Under the pieces are notes generated by a model that ran no database searches, was not told the origin of the DNA, and was given only the letters and a program-made list of their open reading frames with translations. From Anarhynchus alexandrinus (Eukaryota; Chordata; Aves; Charadriiformes; Charadriidae): a stretch of 64,000 nucleotides of DNA. This document shows, one piece after another, positions 24,295 to 36,200 of this stretch; the first letter of the stretch is position 1; each line of letters starts with the position of its first letter. Both the position numbers and the translations under genes were made by a program. The DNA is taken from positions 831,667 to 895,666 of the forward strand of contig VUYV01000069.1 of assembly GCA_008711295.1 (NCBI GenBank). Direction: 5' to 3'.

Positions 24295-27200
24295 CTGGAG
24301 ACACAAACAAACAAACAAAAGGAATTAACCGATGTACTGTACATTAAGAAAAAATCAGCCATGCATGCAGAGTTTATAAAAAGCATGTGTGCAGCCCTAT
24401 AATCCTTTAGTAAACCCACATCACATTGTAGAGACAGATCAATATGATGCAGTTGACATGAATACATGGTGTAGGAATGGTTTAAACAGAGAATGTCTTC
24501 GGTGGAGGGAGGGTGGGTTGTGGTTTCTTTTTCTTTTTTTTTTTTCTTTTTTTTCCCCCATCGTGCATGACTTTTCAATGATAAGACTTGTACCCTTTGC
24601 TTGGAAGCAATTTAGATGCAACTGCAAGCATTAAAAAGTGGGTTGTAAAGTTATAAAAAAAAAAATAATTTATTTGTTCTCCAAAGTAACAAGCTTATGA
24701 TGTGCCGTGAAGTTAGTCTGTTAAACTTCTTAATTTCTTGGACTCCTTGAACATGAATGAAGAATGAATTTGGTTAAATGAAATATACTGATTTTCTTTA
24801 CTAGTATAAAGAAAATAAAAGTGCTGCATTTCAAATAATTTGTTACATAATGCAGGCCAGACTTGCAATTTTCAACCTTACCTTTCAAGAGACCTACATA
24901 TTCCATTAAAAGGGTGCAGAAGAAACAAATGAAAATAGCCTAAGAAGAAAAGCAAAGTCCATATCCTGATAGTGATCAGTATTTTATTAATAATAATTTG
25001 CTCTTAAAATTGCTAAAACATTTACTGTACATAGCTAAAGCAACAATTTATCTGACCGTAGCTACAGTTGAGCAGTTAAGAGCATGCTTAGTCTTTTTCA
25101 TTACTTATCTAATCAACCTCCTTATCCTAATCCGTAACTGATAACATGATGATGGTGATTTGGAGGACAACAGAAAAAGGAAAGGAAAGAAAGGCAGGGA
25201 GGAGAGATCCCTGTAGCAAAGTATTGTAGTCTTTCCCTTGTCAGTGGAAAAGCTGCAGCACCATCAGCATCCCCAAATACATTTGCAGCTGTGGGAAGCT
25301 TGTATTTCATGAAATAGATGTAGCTGGGCTCTTTTCAGAATCCTTTACACTGCACTTCGGTTTCAAGATGAAGATTTCGGCAGCAGCTCTAAAGCATTTC
25401 CAATTAAAAACCACTACTGCCAGCTGCATTTTTGGATGCAATTATTTACCTTGTCTTGAACAGAATGTGACTTTATTTGCATATAGGGTACAACAGAGTA
25501 AGTGGGGTTTTATTTATTTATTTATTTAAAGACTCACGGAAAATATAAAGAAACATGTCTAGAATATCAAGGAAACAAAAATATATTTACAATATCCACA
25601 ATATTAGGCTGAATATATATTCAGCAAATTATTTTAACTGTGTAATTCCTAAAAACAAATACCTTAGCTCTTCCAATAATTATATTTTCTATTTTTTTCT
25701 AATAAATATCTTTGAACACCCAGAGAAACCATACATATATAGCACATACAAGGTCACACACATGATATTGTTAGCTAACAATAACCCTGTTGAGCAACAT
25801 TTCACTGTTGCTAGAAAACCATTACACCAATTTTCCATCAAGCTGCTTCTCCTTATCTCAGCACCTTTTTTGGAAGACTCCAAGTTATCACATTCTAAAA
25901 GTACACCTCTAATAATTACAGAAAAAGCATACCAGGAATTTTATTCTTCTATGCATACACAAGAAAGAAGTGGTAGGAATATCTATCTTATTATATGAGA
26001 AAACCTTCATGTTTTAAATACACAAAGGCAAAAACTCTAAACATGACTGTATCCATCTTGAGTTTGTTTTCAGTTATTGCTGTGTACATGGCATGAGGAT
26101 AAATATCATATTGTTGATCTTCTGTGCTCACTGATATTGCAAACATATAAGGTAGTAACATTTAAAAGAATGCTACTCCAAAATGTCAAACATCCAGCAG
26201 TAAAGTGCAAATGTTTCTAACACTGCAAACACAAGCAGATGAGCAGAGACATTACTGAAGCGAGTTCATTCTGGAAGGACCCTATATTTGAAAGGTTGAA
26301 GACAGAATTGAGTAGTTAAAAATCACATGCAATGCAGTTTCTCCATTGCCCTCATTAGAGGGCATTAGAGTCACTGTAACAGGCTACACAAACCAAACGA
26401 AGACCAGACCCTCCCTTTGAAGTAGTACCATGTCCTCCTCCAAAAGAAGATTGACCTGCAGTGTTTAATGGTTTCTGGGTAATAGCATTTAGTAAAGAAC
26501 AGTGCACATATGGTTTGCTGTTTAATTTTAGATGAGTAGCTTCATAATTACTTACACTGTAATATGTAGGAATGAAAAGAAATTAAAATTGCATTTGAAC
26601 CATATTCCAACTGGTCAAGAAACTGTGCAAATATTCTGAAGTGTGACCCTATCCAGTGTAATTCACCAGGCTGGAATATACACTAAATAAACCATACACC
26701 ATCATTGTATAAAAAATATCCACATTTTTGTGTTTAATCCAATATAAAGCTCGATTTCCAATTATAACTTAGACAAATCTGGTTCTCCTCTTAGGGTTTT
26801 CATGTTTGCATTTTTGAAAAAAACATTTATTTATAAGCCAAACAATGAAGAAATACTTACACAGTTGCATTGTGTCTGTGATTTTTCTATATTTTAGTAA
26901 GGATGCAGATTCTACTGTCTCTATAATTAAAAACAAACAAACAAAAAAAGAAACTGCAGATTTACCCAGGAGTGTATCTGCACAGAGGTGAGCACTGGGC
27001 TAAGAGCACAGTTACAGCAGATGCAAAAATCAAATCTGAATCTGGGGATTCCCTCCCTTTTTGCAGGATACGAGTCCAGAAAGAAATTCTGCCAAGACTC
27101 TGGCAGCAGAAAAAGACATGGGATTATCCAGGGTGCTTCCCACTCCTTGTTCAGGAAAAGGAAATATATGCCAGGGTACCATTTATTCTTTATCAAACTG

Positions 27201-30200
27201 GATTATGACTCTTGTATTACATGAATACCATGTTTTGGGTGGAAGAGAAAAAAACTGAGGAATAAAAAGGGAAACAACAAGCAGGAGAGAGAGCAAAAAA
27301 AGTGAAGACATCAATATTTTGGGCAGCACTTTTGTAACCCTGGGGAGCCAAAACAGAGAAGGGACTCTGGTGCTCTGGGGAAATGAACGTATTTTCTGTT
27401 TGCCACTAACAAGTAAACTGCAAAAGCCACTGAATTGGATTACGAATACAGATGCCCAAAGAGCTATAGAACACTTTAGGCTGTAGAATATATAATACTA
27501 TATTGCAGAAACATGTCAAAGCCATAAATTTTGATACAGAACCTGCAAGATTTGCTAATCTTGCTTACAAAACCTATTTCAAAATGCAACCAGATCATTA
27601 CTTTAATTGTTCGTGATTTTGCTTGCGGTCTTTTATACTAACCTATTGTAATATCTTGAAATGAAAAATAAAGTACAAATTAGGTTGACTAAAATTACAG
27701 TGGAAAACTGAAGAAGTTTTTGAAATGTGTCATGTATGCAATGCATATAATTAATAGGAAGACAGTAAGTACTAGGAGAGAACAAAACAAGAAGTGAGAA
27801 CGGGTATGAATTCTATATTTAGATCAGACAGCCATGAAAGTTAAGTGTAGGGATACTTTTACTATTTGTTGTCTTACAAATAAATTCCATACTACTAGTT
27901 TCTTAGGGATGAATGTTGCTCAGTGAAGATTGATATGTACCAGTCATTTTGATAAGTACTGATATGTACCACCCACGTTTCTTGCCCTTTTAGTAAGAAC
28001 AGTGTTTAATATTAAAGCATATTCTAAAAGCATGATTTAAATATTTTTCATAAACAACTGCTAATATATGAATACATGTTTCTTTTTCTTCTTAGTTTAA
28101 TGAAACACATAACAAACTTGCAGCTAATGATTAAGAGATATGAAGAAGTACGGAGGTGACAATAACATGTGTAAGTGAAAAGAACAAACTTATTTTTTAA
28201 AAAAAACTACTTCCATTTCACAAGCTCATCAGTTATTGAAAGAAATATGTACCTTGAAATCTCCTTTCTTCTTTCAACTTTTCAATTTTTCTTCCTTAGA
28301 TATGGGTACATGCAGCAACCAGTCAGAATGGGGAAGACAGTTTTACGATGCCTCTGCAGTCCAGCAGGCAACTAGTTCCCACTAAACTTTGCCACATTCA
28401 TGGACATGCAAAAAGACTCAATATATGGTTAGCAATATACTACTTTTCCTTATAACATAACTGTCAGATGAAAGGCAACATAAAACAAACAAAATGGGTA
28501 AAGCATTCTGGGCTACTGGACGCAGAAAGAGGATGCAGAAGATGAAAACTGTTGGCAGTAAATTCCTTTTTCTGTGCCCTCAGGTCAACAGACCAGAAAT
28601 GTTTAAGTATAAGCAGTCACATAAAGCCACAGAAGTACCTTACACTATGGCTTCCCTGCATGCTCCAGGAGAATCTCTGCCCCAAAACCTAACAGGTTTC
28701 TGCTCACACTCCTACAGTGATAGGACTGTGCAGATGAAAAATGCTTTTCCTATACACTTATGCACCTGTATCAATCCAGACTTCAAAACATTTTACTATT
28801 CCTAATCTAGCTAAGACATAAGCACATCTATGTTAGTTTTCTGAGTAGTTTTTCTTTAGCATCTCTGTAATACTCAATCTTCAATCCTGGCAGAAGCTAG
28901 AAAAACTGGGAGATTAAGTTCTGGCTTTAAATGGTAATGGTTTGAAAGAATTGTTGTTAGTCAAAGCACCTGACTCCCTCCTTGGGAAAATTTTAAAGAA
29001 AAATCTGCTTGAGAGATATTCGACCAACTTTCCATGTTTGCTATTTCTGCTGGAAAATTATGCAAAGGAAAATCAAAGCACTGATTTAAACAGTAGTGAC
29101 GCAGATGTTCGAGAATAAAAATAAGAACCATCAAAGAAAGCTCTTGCGTGTAAATGAGGATACAGTAAGACCACTGCCAAATCCAATCGGACTATTCAGA
29201 GACACGAATTCTTCAGGCAGTCCATTGACATCATCTCTTGTGCTAGAAGGGACCAAGCTTAGAATTACGGTGCTGAGGCACAAATCATTGCTAGGTCCCC
29301 CTGGAAACACACCTAAGCTGCTATAAAACTTGAATAACTACGAGAGAAAAAAATACTATTGTAGTTACAAACTATATTCTCATTGTTAATCAACTCAGAA
29401 CAAGAAGGAAGAGTAATACACTATCTAGCAATCTCAGAACTCTCCACCAACCATTTCCAGAAAGTCTCTCTTAGCATATCCAAGAATTTGTAGAAAAAAT
29501 ATTGTGTGCGTCAAAATGTTGAAGAGGCAAAATAATTCAACAAAATGTGCAAACATCTGGCTTTACCACACTAGCAGTCCTACTACTGCAGTTGCCTTGT
29601 CATGTCTGATCTTCCAAAGAACATTTTGCAGACTGCTATGAGATGCTAGACTTTCATGTTTCCTGTGAAGTTAACTAAGGAACGCATGCTTGCAGTCTCT
29701 CCCTACCCATGAATCCATAGGTCTGTAGATGCCATAACTTCTTAATTTGTCTTGATTTAGGGCCCAGGATGGAAATCTAGGCTGATTTATACACCTACAC
29801 TGACCTGTACAGGAGCTCTAGACAGTCTTTAATTTTAATTTAAATAAGCATATATTTGTTGTACTTCTTGGATTTCTTGCAGTTTCTTGGTGTAAGCATT
29901 GACTGCCCACAGTCCACTATCTCAGTCTTCTACAATTCAGGAAACCATTGCAATTGTAGTGCAATCAGTTTGCTATAGAGGCACTGTTTTCCCTTATGTA
30001 AAGGTGCAGGTATGCCTCCAGTCACAGGAACATAGTGTACCCCGTCATTCTGTGGTTCCTGGAACACCTGTGTTTCCTAAAGCATTATTTCCTTCATTAG
30101 ATCGATACAGCAGGAAAATATGACGTTAGCAGGTTCTGCAGAAAGTAGATGAAGTTAAATGAAGTTGAAGAGTGCAACACTTCAAACAAGTCCAAGCTAT

Positions 30201-33200
30201 CCCAAGAATACTGGGAAGCCTAGAAATTAAATGTGACAAAAATCTCCCCTGAAATTGAGAGCTATGACTTCTCTAGAAGATCTTAATTAGTCATTAAGAT
30301 TTAAGTAATTTAATAATTTAAATCTTATTTTTAAACAACTACTTTTACAACCATTGGGTTTATTTGTCCAGAAATACTGAAGTCTATTCCAAGTATTTCA
30401 CTCCTCCCAGTTCCTGAAAAAGGAGGAAGCAAGTCTATGTTCTTAGAAAGTTCCTCTTGACAGTCTGGTGTCTCTCTGAAAGTGAGATGTCCTTTCGTAC
30501 TTGGCATGAAATGATTGTGAGACCTTGTACTTTCCCTTCCCTCCTTTAAACTTTGGAGGAGAACGAAAGGAGCTTAGACACTTGTGAGGATAAGAAAATG
30601 AAGAGCCTGCAGCAGAGCTCTTTTTTTTCAGCTGACGTAAGGAGTGTTTGTGTTCTGAGAAATCCTTCATGATCTGGACCAAGGATTCACCAAACAGCTT
30701 GCCGCCTGTGTATGGTAAAGACAGCAGTTTACATTTTAGATCTAGTGACGAGGTCCAAGGACGTAGCCATATAGCTCTCCAGGCTACAGTGAGGCATGCC
30801 AGATTTTTAATGGTGAGTCTCAGAGAATCCTCAGCTGCATCATGGATAAAATTAGCTGCAATTTTACATAGCCTGCGTTTCCTCTGCATGGCACCAGATG
30901 GGACCCATTTCTTTTTGAATCTGGCTCGCTCCTCCTCCAACCAGATTAGTAATGCTCTAGAAGCGTAAGTGCAGTAGATAGATACTCCAAGCTGGGCTGC
31001 AACTAGCTTGAAAGATCTTTTGATTGCTTCCTCAACCTTTCTATCAGTAGGATCTTTAGGGAGAGCATCCATATTAGCAGGGACTGATAGTACAGTATCA
31101 CCACTAACCAATGCCCTGTCTACCTGAGGCAAAGTCCCCCACAAGGCAGCTTTATCCACTGGAAGAGGATAGAGTTTATGCAGGACTGCCGGGGCTTCAT
31201 ACTTTGCCTCAGGATTACCCCAAATCCTACAGACAAGCTCTTCCACTGCTGAATGGATAGGAAGTGCATTATATACCTTGCCTTCTTCAGAGGGGATAGG
31301 CAGTTCTTCTGAAGCACACTCAGATTTTGAAGATTTTAGCTTTAACACTTTCTTTATGTGCTTGAACAGATAATTCTGATTCTCCATGTCAAACTTACGC
31401 AGAGGATCTGGTCCTTCTTGGTCTTCTGTAGGGGACTCAGATGACACCTCCCCATCTTCAGGGGATGACTCAACTTCCAAGGCCTTGTCAGCCTCAGATT
31501 TCTCCTTCCTAGTAGTTTGATCCTTTAAACCGTCCATATGATCAGACTCAAAATTTTGGGAACTGCTCCCAGTCGCTTCTAGAGGAACCACTGGAACTTC
31601 TGTAATTGGTACCCTGGGATGCTTTACTGAATGGGACCTAGCCTGTGCCACAGAACTTATACTTTGTCTGGCTGCTGTCAAAGCATCCTTTAAGACAGTA
31701 GCTAGCTCAGGCAAAATTACAGATTTCATTAATGAATTCTTTTCAGATTCAGAGAAGTGTGTAGTAGTAGAAGGTCTTACCTTCCTGTGGTAGCAGCTCT
31801 GAGTGTCTTCTGAATCTGAGCTGTAGTCGGGGGTCTGGCTGAACCAGTGCTGGAGAGAAGAATGCTGCCTTGCCAGTGAGCCACGAATGGAGTTGCAGCT
31901 GAGGGGTTGCTGGAAAGGGGATGGCTGTCCTGCCTGAGAATCTGAGCCCTCCTCCGACCCCATTATCTGTTGCTCAGAAGCATGATGTCTAGAGCCATGC
32001 CTGTACTTCCATTCGTCTGACCTCTTTTCCTCTCGGCAGAGGGAAGCAGAAACAGAACTAACCCTTGTAAGCTCTGAGGACTGCCTATCCCTCCTCCTGG
32101 TGTAGGAGGTCTCTGATCTGGTGCTGGAGTATTGATCCCCTGACCTTCTGAAGAAGCTGGATCTGTCAGATCTCACAGACTTTGCTTTGGTAAAGACAGG
32201 GTCTGCTTCAGGAGAATTGGCACAGCTACCTTTTCTTTTCTTTTCCTTGTCCAGTTTCTTTCCTGTCCAAGCAGACATGGACCTGAAGTGATGAAAAGAG
32301 TTCAAAATACTCGAATTCCTAGATCTTTCAAAAAATACTTTTTTGTTCAAGGGAAACCCTATACCCTTTTTCCTCAAAGAAGCACTGCATCATGACCAGT
32401 TCCATATGAGGCAGACAAACTGGGAACTGAGTGACTGCAGTGATGCTGGGCTGCAGAGTGGGTGCCAAATCTTCTGTAATCTGACTGGTTGCTGCTGCTG
32501 CCCTGTCTCTAAGGAAAAAAGAGGAAAGCCCAATATAGACTAATTACACAGAAATACATTTTAGAAAGGAGTTTTTGCATGGTAAATAGGATGAGCTCTT
32601 CCACATGAACAAGTCTGAAAGCTTGACATGCATCTGTTGATATTCACCAGACATGAGGTGGATAAATGTAATATAAAATAATTTTAAAAGCACTAGATGA
32701 TTCTATAGATTAACTCAAGCCACTTAAATATGGAGACATAAATTCAAATCTTGCTACAGGTCACACATGAAAGCAGACTTGAATAGTCTTATTCAAGGCC
32801 TGAGAAAACATGTATTGAGGTCACATCTTTTGTACAATTCCGTACGAAGGTCAGTTTCTGCTGCTGAAAGTTCCAAGTATCGAAAAACAGAGGAGCAGTA
32901 AAGGAGAATGCAAACTGGACTGCCTAGGAAAACTTATACAGTACTTATTTACCTCTGCTTCCAAACATTGCTTCACACTTCTCTTTTTATCAGCTGAATT
33001 TAATTAATCCATATGCACTTAATGCTGTAATAAAGTACTTTTCTGAACTCATTCACCTAAGAACAGAGTATCGTATATTTTTTAAATCAAGGAAGAATAA
33101 ACAGAAACTGCTCTTTGGCATTCAGAACCGTAAATCTATTTCAGTCAGATCAAGATGCACATTTCCCTTATATGAAGAAGCTATGGCAACAGAGTAGATC

Positions 33201-36200
33201 CTTCTTGAAAAAAATTATTTTGCTATGTAAATTTGTAAAAGTCACATCTTCAAAACAATAAAGGGCTTTTACAATGCTTTTGACACAGGAATGCACTATA
33301 ACATCTATTATAAGACCCTGCTAAAATATAATGGTATTGACATATTTAGAAAATAATATCACTATTTCCTGTACTAATCAAAAACCAACAAGTAAAATGC
33401 TCCTTATTTAATAAGCTATACTCATAATTGTTCTATGAACAGACTTGCCACAGCATGCTTTTTTGCAGTGCCAGGAGATTCCGCAAGACTACTTTTGTAA
33501 TAAAGGAAAAGAGTCAGGGATAAGAGCTGTGCTGCATGCTTTAAAGCTGCTTGCTATGTATCTTGTACTGAAATACATGAAAGGGAGATTTTTTTTCCCT
33601 CGTAGGACATTCCTTCCCCTCTGTGTATAACATCACTTCCTTGTTACTGGATTAGGTGTTAGTACTGGCAGCCATTTTAAATGCATTTGTTTTCCAGTCA
33701 ATGTAACACAAGATTGTCTTTACTAGGCTTCAATTAGGAATGTATTTTCAAAACCCATAATGCTAAATGTGCTCTAACTGAAAGGACACTGTATCTGGTA
33801 TTTTAACTACCCAAAAGACAGGTTGGTAGATAAAGATGCTTCATTTTGAGACTACTGAGTTTGAATCTGGATTTCACCTTGCATTAGTGAATGGCTTATT
33901 CTAAGCTTGGATGTTCAATTTTTTTCTAATGGTGTGGTTGAAATGCTATCTATAGTTCTATACAACACTGAATAGTTCTATACAACACAGAATCTTTGTC
34001 AACATGGAAAAAAAAGTTAGTTTTGAATTAATAAGTGTGATATTATATACAGTAAATGTGTGATAGGAACAGTGGAGACGACAAATGACATCAGTTGCTC
34101 ACCTGTATTCACCAAATGTTCCATCATCTTCCTTCATAGGTTGTATTTCTGGATCAGCATGTGCATCCTCCTTTTCCTTCACTAAAATATTTGAAATAGT
34201 AATTTTTATCATGAAACTGCAAGATGAGAAACCTTAAGACCTTAATTTCTCAAACTGATCACATTTGGCAGGAACGTGGTTTGAATAAAAATCATCTTTT
34301 TAACTGGGGCCTTAGGCTGTTACATTTTTGCTTTTGAAGGAGAATTCTGTTAATTAGTTATCGAATTTTATTTTCATTCAAGTACAAAATACTGTATGTC
34401 ATTCTGCATTAGTAGAATTTTTTCTTGCTTTCATGTCTAGCACTAAAGAGAAAGTTTTGTTAAAAATCCTACTAAAATACTTTCTTTCCTTATGTTATTA
34501 ATAGAGCTATTGAATATTGAAATCTGAACAATTTAGTTTTACCTATCCATGCTCCATATTCCCTCTTGATATTCCTCTCAAACTGATTGATAAAACTGAA
34601 TCAGATTCACTTGTGTTCACTGTCTGTCTGTACACTTTATGCTTCCATTTCATGCACTAAGACTCCGGGGAATTTTAAATAGTATTTTAAGAATTATTAA
34701 TATTGGAAAAAATAGGCATGGTCTGTTAATTTCTTCTTTTGTGTAACAAAATCAAAAGCAAAGCAAAACCGCCTACACTGGAACCTAAATTTAACACAAT
34801 TGTATCTCTTGCATATCGTTGTTATAGGTTTAGTCATCATTCACTGGTGGGAATAAATCCATGCATGTAACTTGTCCCTATAAAAAAAACTATGTAGCAC
34901 TGTGTCCTTTGACACAGAAACCCGCTAGCACCTGAGAAGACAGATGTTTATAGAAGACATATATTCCTATAAGTTAAGATTGTTGACAGAGTAAATAATA
35001 TACTGACTTCTAGAATTATCTTTATGGTTCTTCCTTTTGCCTTTTCATTTCTGTTTTTCTGGCTACTACTCAAATCTTTCCCTTGTTTAGCAGATGCAGC
35101 TACATAATCCAATATTCAATCTCTTATCTTTTACTCTGGTAATTTCCACACTTAATTTGTACATCATTAGTTTATACTCTGTTGGTTAAGATGATATGAA
35201 TCATTCCTGACTGTATTTTCTAAGTCTATAATTACAATAATGCATAACACCTTGAAATGTATCTGGCTGATATAATTTCATACTGAAATAATTTATTACT
35301 TTTTTCAAACCACAGGCAATCTCAAGATGACATGCTACAATTATGACGAAAAAGAGTTAATAACTTTGTGCTTTGCATTTGTCCCTATCTTGGAACAGTA
35401 CATTTGCAATGACACAAGAAACACAATTAGCTCTAGAGTCACAGCTGTACACAAGACTGAATCTGGAAATCTTATATACAGTCAAGGTCCACCTTTATAC
35501 ATGCGTGTATATACGCATATGTATGTGTGCATAGAAAAATTAATACCTTACATCTAGTTATTCTGCAGAAGCAGAGAAAAGAAGGGCATAGCAGGGATCT
35601 CCACGAAGTAATGACAACCTTAGCATCCAACTGCCTTTTACTCAAACTGCGGTTTACCCTCTTCTAGATGGTGGCTCAGCCCAAGTCCTCCCTAGTCTTT
35701 TCAGCTTCATCACTTTACTTACTTCATCCTCCTAATTTTCCTTTTCTTTTCTCAATTCTCTCCACTAAGAGTCACTTTTCTATATCCTCTACCATCTCAT
35801 TTTCTCTTTAAAAAATCCAAATATTAGGAAAAACCCTAAGATGATGTCTTCAGGCTGCCATTCAACTCGTATATAGCACTGTGTTCCTTAATCAGTGTTC
35901 CTTAATCATCCGCTTTTTCTCCATGGGCACATAGGGGTTTGGGACAGAAGCTTCTCTTACTTAATTTTTGCTGTCACTACAAATCTTTACTCTCTCCATA
36001 AAACAATTAGATTGAGCAGAGTAGGATTCTTATACTTAATAAGGTGATTTTTTCTTCTTATAAAAATAATCTGCTATGCTAATTTTAGGTATAAAAGATT
36101 TGCCTATGAAGAGGAAAAGTTTTAAGTGTCCACTGACACTAGTTTTCAGAAGTGCACTGGTCAAAACAAGCAGGAGAAAGTAAAACAGAGTATGGACTGT

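Larger units (their letters stand above)
30440..32510 (-). mobile_element. DIRS1-like retrotransposon remnant (gag only)
   Basis: A block visibly richer in G+C than the surrounding intron covers the Gag-like frame and about 130 bp upstream of it (to about 32510). Downstream on the minus strand I find no reverse transcriptase, RNase H, methyltransferase or tyrosine recombinase frame. Only the gag part is therefore recognisable, and no split or inverted terminal repeats typical of DIRS elements were identified by eye. Both ends are approximate. Confidence 0.55.
24295..34102 (-). other. Last NRCAM intron (phase 2), host of the Gag-like ORF
   Basis: A 9.8-kb intron, the largest in the window. 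Apart from the Gag-like block at 30440-32510 and a few microsatellites it is AT-rich and featureless. A neuronal RSLE-type mini-exon, known at this position in L1-family genes, was looked for by eye (GTCCCTGGAGAG-like) and not found; a 12-bp exon could be missed. Confidence 0.85.

Noticed and set aside
24295..24578. Open frame extending the NRCAM terminal exon upstream to a Met
   Set aside because: It crosses a clear acceptor (gtgtctccag) and consists of low-complexity Lys-rich and unrelated sequence. Known NrCAM sequence begins exactly at the splice site.
28494..28805. 103-codon plus-strand frame in the last NRCAM intron
   Set aside because: It has no recognisable domain, is antisense to NRCAM, and shows no promoter or splice context.
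29800..30440. Search for DIRS reverse transcriptase remnants after the Gag-like ORF
   Set aside because: Short stretches (for example a plus-strand FLGVSID-like string near 29883) are on the wrong strand and too short to count as homology.
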